Source: Gemmatimonadota bacterium (GTDB lineage: Bacteria > Gemmatimonadota > Gemmatimonadetes > Gemmatimonadales > Gemmatimonadaceae). From it: a stretch of DNA of 46,606 bases. The notes beneath the pieces are model-generated. The model worked only from the letters and a program-made list of their open reading frames with translations. It had not been told where the DNA came from and did no database searches. Both the position numbers and the translations under genes were made by a program. The stretch covers positions 1 through 46,606 of the forward strand of contig VHBQ01000015.1 of the NCBI GenBank assembly GCA_016871855.1. The letters run 5' to 3'. Position 1 is the first letter of the stretch. The number at the start of each line of letters is the position of its first letter. Below, piece after piece: positions 8,893 to 17,283 of this stretch.

Positions 8893-9930
8893 ATGGGGAG
8901 GCGCTGGGGGAGCGTAGGGGCGGCGCTGCTAATCGCCTGCGGAGGCGTGGCACTGCTGACCGCGGGCACCCGCACGGGTCGCTATCTCGTGCGCGCGGCG
9001 TGGGAGGAGGGGAAGATCCTGCGCGGGCGACGCTCCATCAGCGCGCTCGTGCGCGACCCGGCGACGGACGCGGTGACCCGCGGCAAGCTGCAACTCGTCC
9101 TCGAGGTGCGCGCGTTCGCTGTGGACTCGCTTGGGCTCCCGGCCAAGGACGCGTTCACGCAGTTCACTCAGCTCGCTTCAGACACGCTGGTACTTGTCCT
9201 GAGCGGCGCGGCGCGCGACACGCTGGCGCCTGTGACGTGGTGGTTCCCGGTGGTTGGACGCGTGCCCTACAAGGGGTTCTTCAGGGTCGCCGAGGCACAG
9301 CGCGAGGAGCGGCGGCTGACGGGGCGAGGGTTCGACGCGTACCTACGCCCCGCCCCGGCCTTCAGCACGCTCGGGTTCTTCAACGATCCGCTCCTGTCGA
9401 CGACACTCAGCGCCGACTCGGCCGATGTGGCGAACACCGTGGTCCACGAGCTGACGCACAACCTGTACTACGCGGCCGGTGCGGCCGACTTCAACGAGAG
9501 CTTCGCGAGTTTCGCGGGGGCGCGCGGCGCGACGGCGTTCTTCCGCGCACGCGGTGACACGGCCAACGCGTCGCGCAGCGAGCGCCGCTGGGAGGACCAG
9601 AAGCGGCTCGGCGCATTCTGGACGCGGCTAACGGACTCGCTCGAGGCGGCCTACGCCGCGCATCCGGGCGCCGCCGGTCGCGCGGCGCGGCTGACCGCGC
9701 GCGACAGCGTGTACGCGTGGGCGCGCCGGCATCTGGTGGACAGCGTCGGACCTCAACTCACCACGTATCCGGCGTGGTACGCTTCACGCGTGAAGCTCGA
9801 CAACGCGGCGCTGCTCGCGCGGCGGGTGTACATGACCGACCTCGCGCGCTACGACTCGGTGTGGGTCGCCGAAGGAAAGGACCTGCGGCGGGCGATGGCG
9901 CGGTTGGTGGCCGAGCACAAGACGCGGTAG
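8893..9930 (+). CDS. PF10023-type putative aminopeptidase
   Basis: A 345-residue protein whose pattern matches the putative aminopeptidase family PF10023. Visible landmarks are a membrane anchor or signal near residues 8-25, then SISALVRDP, VRAFAVDSLGLPA, WWFPVVGRVPYKGFF, STLGFFNDPLLS, the zinc motif HELTH and, shortly after it, FNESFASF, whose Glu is the likely third ligand. The family is predicted to be a membrane-anchored gluzincin facing the periplasm; its substrate is not established. The ATG at 8893 is preferred because the frame further upstream to 8575 lies inside the previous gene. It is the last gene before a family C repeat and a convergent helicase gene. Confidence 0.8.
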   Translation: MGRRWGSVGAALLIACGGVALLTAGTRTGRYLVRAAWEEGKILRGRRSISALVRDPATDAVTRGKLQLVLEVRAFAVDSLGLPAKDAFTQFTQLASDTLVLVLSGAARDTLAPVTWWFPVVGRVPYKGFFRVAEAQREERRLTGRGFDAYLRPAPAFSTLGFFNDPLLSTTLSADSADVANTVVHELTHNLYYAAGAADFNESFASFAGARGATAFFRARGDTANASRSERRWEDQKRLGAFWTRLTDSLEAAYAAHPGAAGRAARLTARDSVYAWARRHLVDSVGPQLTTYPAWYASRVKLDNAALLARRVYMTDLARYDSVWVAEGKDLRRAMARLVAEHKTR

Positions 9931-9933
9931 ATG

Positions 9934-10017
9934 CGGGGTGCAGGGAACAGGGAGCAGGGTGTGGTGCAGGGGGCGGAGAGCAGGGTGTGGTGCGGGGGGC
10001 AGGGTGCGGGGGGCGCT
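9934..10017 (+). repeat. G-rich tandem repeat, family C (copy 2)
   Basis: A degenerate G-rich array with repeated GGGTGCAGGG and GGAGCAGGGTG elements fills almost the whole gap between two convergent genes. It begins about three bases after the aminopeptidase stop and ends a few bases before the helicase stop. No other terminator is visible in this gap. Confidence 0.8.
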
Positions 10018-10021
10018 GCGG

Positions 10022-12106
10022 CTAATTGCCACCGAACTTGCCGCGTAGCAGGGCGCGCAGGTCGACCACGGGCGCGGCCTTCTCCTCCGGGGCGGGCAAC
10101 TCCGCGGCGGGAGGTTCGGCGACGACGCGCTGCATCGTGGTGCGCACGCCGCGGTCGAGGAAGCGCGACACTTGATCGAGCGTGTAGTCGGCGCCGCGGC
10201 GCGTGTCGTACACGTTGAGCGGATAGCTCACGGCGAGGTGATTGCGCGCGCGGGTGAGCGCGACGTACATCAAGCGCCGCTCCTCATCCACCTGCTCCTC
10301 ATTCCCTAGCGCGCGCGACAGCGGGAAGTAGCCGTCTACCGCCCAGATCACGAACACGGCGTCCCATTCGCGTCCCTTCGCGCTGTGCGCGGTGGAGAGC
10401 ACGAGGATGTCATCCTCGGCGTCCGCGCCGAAGCCGAGGTCCTGCGTCCCCTGCGGCGGTTCGAGGGCGAGCGCGCTGAGGAAGGCGGTGCGACTGGGAT
10501 AGCCGCCGGCGATGGTCTGCAGCTGGTCGAGATCGGCGAGGCGCGGGTCGGGGCGGTCGTACTTCTCGCGCAGGATGTCGTCGTACAGCACGCGCACGCG
10601 GGCGATCTCGCGGGCTACGGCCCCGTCCTCGTCGAGCGTGCCGGCGCGCAAGCCGTCGAGCAGGGCCACGAGCGCTTGATGCGCCGCGCGGGCGCGCGGC
10701 GGCGGCGAGAACTTGCCGAATGCGCTGTGCTGCCAGGCATGCTCGGCCATCAGCTCCATCGCATGCCGGGCCGTGACCTCACCGATGCCGGGCATCAGCA
10801 AGAGGAGGCGATACCAACTCACTTCGTCCCGCGGGTTCTCCAGCACCCGCAGGAAGGCGAGCACGTCTTTCACGTGCGCGGCCTCGAGGAACTTGAGTCC
10901 GCCCCACTTGTCGAACGGGATGTTGCGCGCCGTCAGCTCGATCTCGAGGTCGGCGCTGTGATAGCCGGCGCGGAAGAGCACGGCCATCTCGCGCAGGGGG
11001 ACGCCCTCCTCGTGCAGTTCGAGGATGCGGTCCACGACGAAGCGCGTCTGTGTGGGCTCGTCCTGGGCGGTCACCAGCCACGGACGGTCCCCGCCCGTGC
11101 GATGCGTGTAGAGGTCCTTGGTGTAGCGCTCGCCGGCGCGCGAGATGAGGAGATTGGACGTGTCGAGAATCGGCTGCGTAGAGCGGTAGTTCTCCTCGAG
11201 CGTCACGACGGCGGCGCCGGGGAACTCGCGAGGGAAATCGAGGATGTTGCGGATGGTGGCGCCGCGGAACGAGTAGATGCTCTGCGCGTCGTCGCCGACG
11301 ACCGTCAGGTTACGGTGCGTGCGGCACATCCCCTTCAGGATTCGGGCTTGCAGGAGGTTCGTGTCCTGGTACTCGTCCACGAGGAGATGGTCGTACAGCC
11401 CCGCGATCCTGTCGGCGATCGCCGGCACCTGTTCGAGCAGCATCGCCCAGAAGAGCAGGAGGTCGTCGTAGTCGACGAGGTTCCGCTCCTGCTTCCGCTG
11501 CGTGTAGTCGGCGTACACCTTGGCGATGTCGTCCTCGAACTCGACGAAGCGCGGATACTCCTCGCGCAGCAGCGCGCCAACGGGGATGTCGGTGTTGACG
11601 TGGCGCGAGTAGACGTGGTGCAGCGTCTCCTTCTTGGGAAACCGCTTCTTCTTGTCGCCGAAGCCAAGCCGCGCGCGCGAGAACTGCATCAGGTCCTCGG
11701 CGTCCGACTGGTCCATGATGGTGAAGTCGGGGCGGAGGCCGCCCTGCTCACCGAAGCGGCGCAGCAGACGATGCGCGGTGGCGTGGAAGGTGCCGCCGTG
11801 CACGTGACGGCTGGCGCTGCCCACCAGCCGTTCAGCGCGGGCGAGCATCTCCTGGGCCGAGCGGCGCGTGAAGGTGAGGAGGAGGACGCGCTCTGGGCGC
11901 ACGCCGCGCTCGATGAGCACGCCGACCCGGTGGACCAGCGTGCGCGTCTTGCCCGTTCCGGCGCCGGCGACGATAAGGAGCGGCCCGTCGCCGTGAGTGG
12001 CGGCGTGGCGCTGGGCGTCGTTCAGGCCGTCAGCGGCGCTGCCGCCCTCGCGGCGCGGGGCGACCTCGCGCTCACGCGCGCCGTACAGTTTGGGGTCGGA
12101 GGACAC
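10022..12106 (-). CDS. UvrD/PcrA-like superfamily 1A DNA helicase
   Basis: A 694-residue 3'-5' DNA helicase of the UvrD/Rep/PcrA type. All the main motifs can be read: Q-motif region LNDAQRHAA, Walker A GAGTGKT, motif Ia TFTRRSAQEM, motif II DEYQDTN, motif III VGDDAQSIYSFRGA, motif IV ENYRSTQPIL, motif V TAHSAKGREWD and motif VI MYVALTRARN. The chain is slightly shorter than typical UvrD, and the last part is proline- and alanine-rich rather than carrying the usual C-terminal tudor-like segment. Such enzymes unwind DNA in repair or restart of replication; which partner it uses cannot be told here. The GTG start at 12106 lies seven bases from a TATATT element, so the message may be leaderless. 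Confidence 0.92.
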   Translation of the reverse strand: MSSDPKLYGAREREVAPRREGGSAADGLNDAQRHAATHGDGPLLIVAGAGTGKTRTLVHRVGVLIERGVRPERVLLLTFTRRSAQEMLARAERLVGSASRHVHGGTFHATAHRLLRRFGEQGGLRPDFTIMDQSDAEDLMQFSRARLGFGDKKKRFPKKETLHHVYSRHVNTDIPVGALLREEYPRFVEFEDDIAKVYADYTQRKQERNLVDYDDLLLFWAMLLEQVPAIADRIAGLYDHLLVDEYQDTNLLQARILKGMCRTHRNLTVVGDDAQSIYSFRGATIRNILDFPREFPGAAVVTLEENYRSTQPILDTSNLLISRAGERYTKDLYTHRTGGDRPWLVTAQDEPTQTRFVVDRILELHEEGVPLREMAVLFRAGYHSADLEIELTARNIPFDKWGGLKFLEAAHVKDVLAFLRVLENPRDEVSWYRLLLLMPGIGEVTARHAMELMAEHAWQHSAFGKFSPPPRARAAHQALVALLDGLRAGTLDEDGAVAREIARVRVLYDDILREKYDRPDPRLADLDQLQTIAGGYPSRTAFLSALALEPPQGTQDLGFGADAEDDILVLSTAHSAKGREWDAVFVIWAVDGYFPLSRALGNEEQVDEERRLMYVALTRARNHLAVSYPLNVYDTRRGADYTLDQVSRFLDRGVRTTMQRVVAEPPAAELPAPEEKAAPVVDLRALLRGKFGGN

Positions 12107-12113
12107 GGGACCA

Positions 12114-12119
12114 AATATA
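12114..12119 (-). promoter_or_regulatory. Probable -10 element of the helicase gene
   Basis: TATATT on the minus strand lies seven bases before the GTG start, which places transcription start at or next to the start codon. No good -35 match is seen; that region falls in a family A repeat. Confidence 0.4.
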
Positions 12120-12128
12120 CACCGAAGC

Positions 12129-12163
12129 CGGTGGACGGTGGAGGGTAGACGGGGGACGGGGAG
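12129..12163. repeat. Heptamer repeat, family A (copy 1, degenerate)
   Basis: Degenerate units of GACGGTG/GACGGTA and GACGGGG lie upstream of the helicase gene and of the divergent TonB-plug gene. No inverted arm is seen here. Confidence 0.6.
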
Positions 12164-12248
12164 GACTGGCGCCTCGCGTCCTTGTGCGGCGCTGTTTCAG
12201 GCGCAAGCGTTGGAAGGGTGCCCGATGCCCCCCTTCGAGGAGCCCCTG

Positions 12249-12878
12249 ATGACGCGCGCGCTGGCCGCACTCCTGCTGTTTGCTCCCCTCCTGCCGGCGC
12301 AGGAGCCAGCGTCGCGTGCTGCCGCTCCCGATTCCACGGGCCGCCTCAACGAGTTCTGGGCACGTCGCGCCACGGGCGTCGGCGTCTTCTTCACCCGCGC
12401 CGACATCGAGCGTCGGCAGCCGCAGCGGACGGTTGACCTGTTTCGCGGCGTCTCCGGCGTGCGGGTCATGGCGGGCGAGGGGATCACCCGGCTCGTGTCG
12501 AGCCGCGGCGCGTCGTCGCTGCGGGCCGGGACCGGCGGGCGCTCCGGCGTCTGCATCATGCAGGTCTTCCTCGACGGACTGAAGGCCTCGACGACCGCCT
12601 TCTCGGTGGACGAGCTCACGCCGGAGATGATCGAGGCGATCGAGATCTATCGGGGCGCCTCGGAAGTGCCGGCGCGCTTCAACACGCTCGAGACCGCGTG
12701 CGGAGTGGTCATCTTCTGGACGCGCGAGCCGCCGGCGCCGAGCGAGACGCGTCCGCCGCCGATCGAGGGGACTTACCTGCGGTCGCCGCGGAAGCGATAC
12801 AACCTCCGGCTGCCGGTTCAGCTGCGACCGTGGCATTGTGTTCGAGCGCGACCGTGTACGGCCAGGGCGGACATCTGA
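12249..12878 (+). CDS. TonB-receptor plug-domain protein without a barrel
   Basis: A 209-residue exported protein. The ATG at 12249 is preceded by a good ribosome site (GAGGAG, six bases upstream) and opens a signal peptide (MTRALAALLLFAPLLPAQ). The body resembles the plug domain of TonB-dependent receptors: RRATGVGVFFTRADIERR, then VDLFRGVSGVRV, a cysteine-containing VFLDGLKA segment and IEAIEIYRGASEVPARF. Full receptors continue for hundreds of residues as a 22-strand barrel, but this protein stops after the plug and a Pro-rich tail. No barrel gene follows. It could act as a free plug, a periplasmic binding protein or a receptor remnant; the intact frame and ribosome site argue for a working gene. 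Confidence 0.65.
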   Translation: MTRALAALLLFAPLLPAQEPASRAAAPDSTGRLNEFWARRATGVGVFFTRADIERRQPQRTVDLFRGVSGVRVMAGEGITRLVSSRGASSLRAGTGGRSGVCIMQVFLDGLKASTTAFSVDELTPEMIEAIEIYRGASEVPARFNTLETACGVVIFWTREPPAPSETRPPPIEGTYLRSPRKRYNLRLPVQLRPWHCVRARPCTARADI

Positions 12879-13016
12879 GGTGCGTTACATGGCGTACTAG
12901 GGCTGCTCTGCGAGAGTGCGTAGATTCCATTCTGGACGGTTAACGTGTCGGCAAGTCAGCCCCGCGATTCAGCTCCCGCAGGGGAGAGTTCTGGTGAGCG
13001 CACCGTCGGAGGACTC

Positions 13017-13517
13017 ATGGGACGACCAGGAGGGATCGTACTCGGATTACTGCTTGCGTTGGTCGGTGCCGTGGCCGGATGTGCACGAGAGGTGTTTGAG
13101 CCTCGCGGGCTGGAAAAGGCCTCGTTGCGGTCGGGAGACCGCCACTTGGCGTGTCCGAACCAGAACTGGGAGAACTGCTGGGCTACACTGCGGGCGCCGA
13201 CCGCGTCTCAAGATGAGAAGATCTGGAACGAGATCATGCAGATTAGTACGCACTCGTCCGAATGCCAGAACCTTAGGAATGCGGCCCTCGACACTTACTT
13301 CGACTTCTCCATCTCCTTCTACGATGCCAGTGCGGCTCCTCCGACACTAGCCGGCGACATTCACCTCGACTTGCTTGCGGTCCATATCTCGGATATCGGG
13401 GACGCAACAAACGGCTATCCGGATTTCACCTTTTCGCACGAGGCGGCTCATACTATCGGGTATGGTGATGGCCCATATAACAACGCCGCTCAGCTAGTCG
13501 GCCGTTGCCTCGGATAA
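13017..13517 (+). CDS. Small lipoprotein with a HExxHxxGxxD zinc-protease motif
   Basis: A 166-residue predicted lipoprotein: hydrophobic stretch GGIVLGLLLALVGAVAGC with Cys22 as the lipid-bearing residue. The ATG at 13017 has a GGAGG site just upstream; the frame is open back to 12945 but the longer form would bury the signal. Near the C-terminus HEAAHTIGYGD gives His141, Glu142, His145, Gly148 and Asp151. HExxHxxGxxD is the signature of the small snapalysin (M7) metzincins, where Asp replaces the usual third His. Four further cysteines (46, 54, 83, 164) could pair. The base composition is visibly less GC-rich than the flanks. No other similarity to M7 is recognised, so protease function is a hypothesis. 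Confidence 0.6.
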   Translation: MGRPGGIVLGLLLALVGAVAGCAREVFEPRGLEKASLRSGDRHLACPNQNWENCWATLRAPTASQDEKIWNEIMQISTHSSECQNLRNAALDTYFDFSISFYDASAAPPTLAGDIHLDLLAVHISDIGDATNGYPDFTFSHEAAHTIGYGDGPYNNAAQLVGRCLG

Positions 13518-13526
13518 GGAGGTCAC

Positions 13527-14000
13527 ATGCGTACAGGGTTGCTCATCGGGGCCGCCGTGCTCTCTCTGCTCGCCAAGCCTGATACGGTTTCTGGACAGGC
13601 GGACGATTCCCTGCGCAGCATCCTCCGGCTGTCGCTGTCGGCAGTGACGGCTCGCGTAGGTATCCCAGGGTTTATCAGCGCTCCGCTCGAGCCGTCAGAT
13701 GTTATCCCCCCGCCGTGGCAGCGCGCCCTCGAGGGCGTGTCCGTCGACGCCGGTCTCACTCTGAAGAGATGTTCGAACGCACAGTCACCCGGATTCGGCA
13801 CGACCTGTCCGTGTGAGCCCGCGCGCGCAGCGTACGAGGTGACGAAACCCACCATCGAGGGCGTGTCGGCCTCGGTTGTATGGACAGCGCACTTTCGCTC
13901 GGAAGGAGGCGTGCTCAACGGGAACAGCTACCTCGTCCACCTCAAACGCGAGAAGGGGCGATGGGAGGTCACCGCAGTCACGCTCGTCTGGGCCACGTAG
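13527..14000 (+). CDS. Exported protein of unknown function
   Basis: A 157-residue protein that I do not recognise. It starts nine bases after the stop of the mini-metalloprotease gene and has the best ribosome site in the region (AAGGAGG), so the two are almost certainly one operon. The N-terminus is a Sec signal peptide (MRTGLLIGAAVLSLLA, cleavage near VSG-QA). The mature part contains two nearby cysteines in TTCPCEP and one in KRCSN. Its C-terminal half (VVWTAHFRSE to KREKGRWEVTAVTLVW) has the look of an NTF2-like or beta-sandwich domain with a Trp-rich final strand. Tight coupling suggests a partner, substrate or inhibitor of the upstream protein; that is inference. Confidence 0.7.
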   Translation: MRTGLLIGAAVLSLLAKPDTVSGQADDSLRSILRLSLSAVTARVGIPGFISAPLEPSDVIPPPWQRALEGVSVDAGLTLKRCSNAQSPGFGTTCPCEPARAAYEVTKPTIEGVSASVVWTAHFRSEGGVLNGNSYLVHLKREKGRWEVTAVTLVWAT

Positions 14001-14028
14001 TCGGGGCTGGTGCTCCTGCGGTCGACGG

Positions 14029-14060
14029 CCTGAGGGCCCGACGATGGTCGGGCCCTCAGG
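14029..14060 (+). terminator. Perfect 14-bp hairpin terminator
   Basis: CCTGAGGGCCCGAC pairs perfectly with GTCGGGCCCTCAGG around a GATG loop, 28 bases after the stop of the exported-protein gene. It is followed by a pyrimidine stretch (CTCTCTC) rather than a clean T run. Confidence 0.75.
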
Positions 14061-14356
14061 CTCTCTCGCAACCGGCTACGGAGAAGCAACTATGGCGAGT
14101 GAACCGCCGCGACCTGCGCGTGCGTCCTGCCAGAGCGGTGCCGTCGGAAACGCGTTTGATGGCGCTTGAGCGTCAATCGCGAAACAACTGGGCTTTCGGA
14201 TTGTTTCCATGGCGCGACGACAACCTACGCGAGAGGCCACGATTCACGGACGAGGATTAGCCCGAATCCAAGAGAAGGGAAGCGGGAATCGGTGAAACGG
14301 CCGGAGGCCGACGCAGATTGCGTGAACAGCCATGGTGACGCCGCCGCGCCAGCTCG
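14061..14356. other. Gene-free gap of about 300 bases
   Basis: Composition is mixed and lower in GC than the flanks. Only short frames are present; the longest plausible start (ATG 14159) would give 33 residues with no ribosome site or recognisable motif. It may hold a decayed gene, but nothing can be assigned. Confidence 0.4.
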
Positions 14357-15496
14357 CTACCGGCGGTCTCCCCGAAACCGGTAGAATGTGAGGCCGTCCT
14401 TGGTGGATAGCAGCAACCGGCGTTTCGAGGCGGGCTTGCCGTCGCTGAGCAGAAGCGACAGGTCGGACAGGAACGCATCGTTGCCGAACAGCGTGTGCCC
14501 CAGCACGTCCGCGGTCGCACGCGAGGCATCGATGGTGTCCATCCCGTCGATCACGACGATCGAGTCGCCGCCGAGTCCGAGCCGGCCGATGCCGTTGACG
14601 AGGCGCGAGGCCCGCAGCGCGTCGTCGTCGCTTGACGCGTAGAGCGTGATGCGCGCGCTGTGCGGCGCGAGCCGCGGCAGGATCTCGCGGCGGAAGACGC
14701 GGGTGTCCACGTCAGGGGCGGCCAGGACCACTTCATCGAGGCGCGGCGTGCTGTCCGTGGGGCTGGTGAGCGTCATCGCCTTGCCGATGACCTCGACGCC
14801 CATCGAGTGGCCGAGTAGGTGGAGGCGATCGGGCTGGGCCGCGCGCGCGTGGTTGCGCAGGACACGCAGCAACTGGTAGCCGGCGTTGCGCGCCGCCTGC
14901 TGGTCGCGCACGTACGCGGCGACCGACGCGGCCGATGGCCAGGAGAAGAGCAGGACCGTGCCGTCGAAGTCGAGGTCGGCGGCCACCTGCGCCGCGCGCA
15001 CGGCGGCGTCCTCAAACGACACGTTGTAGCCGTGCACGAACACCATCAGGCTGCGCGACTGCGACAGCGCGAGATCCGCCGAGAGCCGCTGCACGAACCG
15101 CGCGCTGTCCACCGGGATGGTGGAGGTCACGAAGAAGTCGCGCTGGGGGTCGGGGCGATAGGCGAGGGCGTTGTCGCGCAGCGTGCCTGGTCGCGGCAGG
15201 TCGCCCGTGCCGCGCGCGCGATAGCTCGGCACGTTGACGCTCACCGCGGCGAACTGCAGGGAGTCGCCGTCCTCGGGGCCGTAGCGCCGGCCCGGCCGAT
15301 CGCTGTTGACCGAGCGGCGCGTGGTGGCGAGGAGCAGCGTGACGCGTGCAGATCCGGTATCGAGCGCGGCGTATGACCGCGGAGCGGCGGCGCGAGGCAA
15401 CGCGGCGGGCGGCGGTTCCGGCGCCGGCGGCGGTGCGGGCGTCGCGCCTCCACCGCACGCGGCGGCGAGCAGCAGCGGGAGAATCAGGCGTCGCAT
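14357..15496 (-). CDS. DUF900-family alpha/beta hydrolase lipoprotein
   Basis: A 379-residue protein with a short signal ending in a lipobox (LLLAAACGGG), then a Pro/Ala-rich linker and an alpha/beta hydrolase fold of the DUF900 type. Diagnostic segments are LMVFVHGYNVSFEDAAVRAA, LLFSWPS and the nucleophile elbow HLLGHSMG, whose Ser is the expected catalytic residue; an Asp in VVLAAPDVDTRVF is the likely acid. DUF900 enzymes are esterase/lipase-like, but natural substrates are unknown. Its ATG overlaps the lipB stop (TGATG), so it is probably translated together with lipB. Whether it has any link to lipoate or acyl-chain metabolism is open. Confidence 0.8.
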   Translation of the reverse strand: MRRLILPLLLAAACGGGATPAPPPAPEPPPAALPRAAAPRSYAALDTGSARVTLLLATTRRSVNSDRPGRRYGPEDGDSLQFAAVSVNVPSYRARGTGDLPRPGTLRDNALAYRPDPQRDFFVTSTIPVDSARFVQRLSADLALSQSRSLMVFVHGYNVSFEDAAVRAAQVAADLDFDGTVLLFSWPSAASVAAYVRDQQAARNAGYQLLRVLRNHARAAQPDRLHLLGHSMGVEVIGKAMTLTSPTDSTPRLDEVVLAAPDVDTRVFRREILPRLAPHSARITLYASSDDDALRASRLVNGIGRLGLGGDSIVVIDGMDTIDASRATADVLGHTLFGNDAFLSDLSLLLSDGKPASKRRLLLSTKDGLTFYRFRGDRR

Positions 15497-16218
15497 CAGG
15501 ACGAGAGCGAAGCGACGAGCGCGGTCGCGTCCGTCGCTTCGGGGGTGAGGGTAAACTGTCGGCCAAAGGCGGCGACGGTGCGTTCGCGGGCGTCATCCCA
15601 GAGCGCCGGAGACGGCGCCAAACAGGCGCCGTCCGCGGCGTCGAGCAGCTCGCGCTCGACGCTCGTCATCACCACGTCCTGAATGCCGCACGGCACCATC
15701 AGATCGAAGTACGACAGGTCGGTGCTGACGTTGAGGGCGAAGCCGTGCCACGTGACCCACTGCCGCGCGTGCACGCCGATGGAGGCGATCTTGCGTCCGC
15801 CGACCCAGACGCCGGTCTTGCCGGGAGTGCGGCCTCCGGTGATGCCGAACGCGCCGAGCGCCTGGATCAGCACCTCCTCGAGCTGGCGCAGGTACCAGTG
15901 CAGGTCGCGCGTATGCTGCTCGAGATTCACGATCGGATACCCGACGAGCTGGCCGGGACCGTGGAAGGTCACGTCGCCGCCGCGTTCGACCTCGAAGAGC
16001 TCGACGCCGCGCGCGGCGAGCAGCTCGCCGGTGGCGAGCAGGTTGCCGTCCTTCGTGGACCGGCCGAGCGTGATGACCGGCGGATGCTGCACGAGCAGGA
16101 GCAGATCGTGAGGAAGCTCGCCCGAGAGGCGCGCGCGCGCCGCCTCTCGCTGGAGCGCGAGAGCGTCGGCGTAGGGCATGGTGCCGAGGTCAGCGACGAG
16201 GAGGCGGCGGTCGGTCAC
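15496..16218 (-). CDS. lipB: Lipoyl(octanoyl) transferase
   Basis: LipB moves the octanoyl group from acyl carrier protein to the lipoyl-domain lysine of E2 and GcvH proteins, the first step of de novo lipoate assembly. This 240-residue copy has the family signature RGGDVTFHGPGQLVGYPI, the catalytic pair Lys143 (GGRKIASIGVH) and Cys177 (MVPCGI), and QHPPVITLGR near the N-terminus. Its target proteins and the sulfur-inserting partner lipA lie in the same window (lipA 24622-25530, pdhC, gcvH). It shares an overlapping stop/start with the DUF900 hydrolase downstream. Confidence 0.96.
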   Translation of the reverse strand: MTDRRLLVADLGTMPYADALALQREAARARLSGELPHDLLLLVQHPPVITLGRSTKDGNLLATGELLAARGVELFEVERGGDVTFHGPGQLVGYPIVNLEQHTRDLHWYLRQLEEVLIQALGAFGITGGRTPGKTGVWVGGRKIASIGVHARQWVTWHGFALNVSTDLSYFDLMVPCGIQDVVMTSVERELLDAADGACLAPSPALWDDARERTVAAFGRQFTLTPEATDATALVASLSS

Positions 16219-16260
16219 GCCGGAAATCTAGCGGCGCCGCCTAGTCTGAGGGGCCGCGCC

Positions 16261-16288
16261 GACGCGTGGCGGCTGACGCGTGGCGGCC
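16261..16288. repeat. Two tandem 14-bp units
   Basis: GACGCGTGGCGGCT and GACGCGTGGCGGCC lie side by side in the short gap between the lipoprotein gene and lipB. The remainder of the gap shows no gene. Confidence 0.7.
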
Positions 16289-16323
16289 GACACACGGGAC
16301 CGCGGCCCGCCTGGGCCACGGAC

Positions 16324-17283
16324 CTAGCCGGTCTTGAAGACGAAGAGATTGGCGCCGGCCACGAGCGACGGGTCGCAGACGATGTTGTGGCCGTTGATCG
16401 GCGGGTTGAGCACCGTGCGCTCGAGCGTCCACGTGCGTCCCGCGTCGAGCGAGCGATACGCGGTGATGCCGCCCTTGCACACGTACAAGCGCACCGCGCC
16501 GTCCGGGGCGCGGGCGAGTTCGGGGACGCCCCCGTAGTTCAACGTCTGCTCGCGGGTGAACGTCAGGCCGTCGGCGGAGCGGGCAATGATGGTGTTCTGC
16601 CCTGACGAGATGGCCATGAGCCACGTGCCGTCGGCGAGGGCCAGCAACGACGGATCGGTGAGCATCTCAGTCGCGCCAAAAGGAAAGGCCGTCCCCTTCA
16701 TCGTGAAGTTGATGCCGTCGCTCGACTCGGCGATGCACATCGCGCGCGCTGTGTTCGCGCCGGGCGGACCGAAGCCCCAGAAGAAGGCGAGCCGGATGCG
16801 GCCGTCGGCGAGGAGGACTGCGTCGGGGTCCACCACACCGATGGGATTGGGCGCGCCGTCAATCGAGATCTGGCCGAGCACTCGCGCGCTGTCTCCCTCG
16901 AGCCGCGCGACCCAGGTGTAGCCCTTGGCGCCGTTCACGTAGTAGACGAGCACCGAGCCGTCAGCGCGGCGCACGCCGTCGGGGACCGAGGCGTGGTCGA
17001 TGACTTGGCGCGTGCCCGTCATCGTGAGGCCGTCGGTAGTCTGCGCGACGACCACCTGGTGGTAGTACGGACCCGAGGGGTCGTTGACGGGGACGCCGGG
17101 GCCGCCGTTCGAGATGACACATGTGGGCGCGCCGGCTGGGCTCGTGGGCGAGGTCGGCGCGGCAGGTTTGGCCGCGCGATCGTCGGCGCCTGCACACGCT
17201 GCCGTGAGGGCGAACGCGGGCAGCAACAGCACCGTCGCGGTGACGCGCGTATTCTTCAGGGGAACCCTTCGCGAGCCTGCCAT
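16324..17283 (-). CDS. Lipoprotein with sialidase/glycosidase-like beta-propeller
   Basis: A 319-residue predicted lipoprotein (LLPAFALTAACAG lipobox). The body shows repeated propeller-type segments: SVPDGVRRADGSVLVYYV, DPDAVLLADGRIRLAF, DPSLLALADGTWLMAI, PELARAPDGAVRLYVC and a BNR-like SLDAGRTWTLER. This is typical of five-bladed glycosidase-like or sialidase-like propellers, but no catalytic residues can be assigned from sequence alone. The frame is open upstream to 17475; I choose the ATG at 17283 because it gives the signal peptide. That ATG is the complement of the start codon of the divergent gene (see 17282). A role in carbohydrate binding or cleavage at the cell surface is possible. 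Confidence 0.65.
   Translation of the reverse strand: MAGSRRVPLKNTRVTATVLLLPAFALTAACAGADDRAAKPAAPTSPTSPAGAPTCVISNGGPGVPVNDPSGPYYHQVVVAQTTDGLTMTGTRQVIDHASVPDGVRRADGSVLVYYVNGAKGYTWVARLEGDSARVLGQISIDGAPNPIGVVDPDAVLLADGRIRLAFFWGFGPPGANTARAMCIAESSDGINFTMKGTAFPFGATEMLTDPSLLALADGTWLMAISSGQNTIIARSADGLTFTREQTLNYGGVPELARAPDGAVRLYVCKGGITAYRSLDAGRTWTLERTVLNPPINGHNIVCDPSLVAGANLFVFKTG

Noticed and set aside
10385-12148. A 587-residue plus-strand frame opposite the helicase
   Set aside because: All SF1 helicase motifs lie on the minus strand; the plus frame is Arg/Val/Gly-rich shadow sequence.
14159-14260. Possible 33-residue gene after the terminator at 14029-14060
   Set aside because: There is no ribosome site, motif or coupling to a neighbour, and the surrounding gap looks non-coding.
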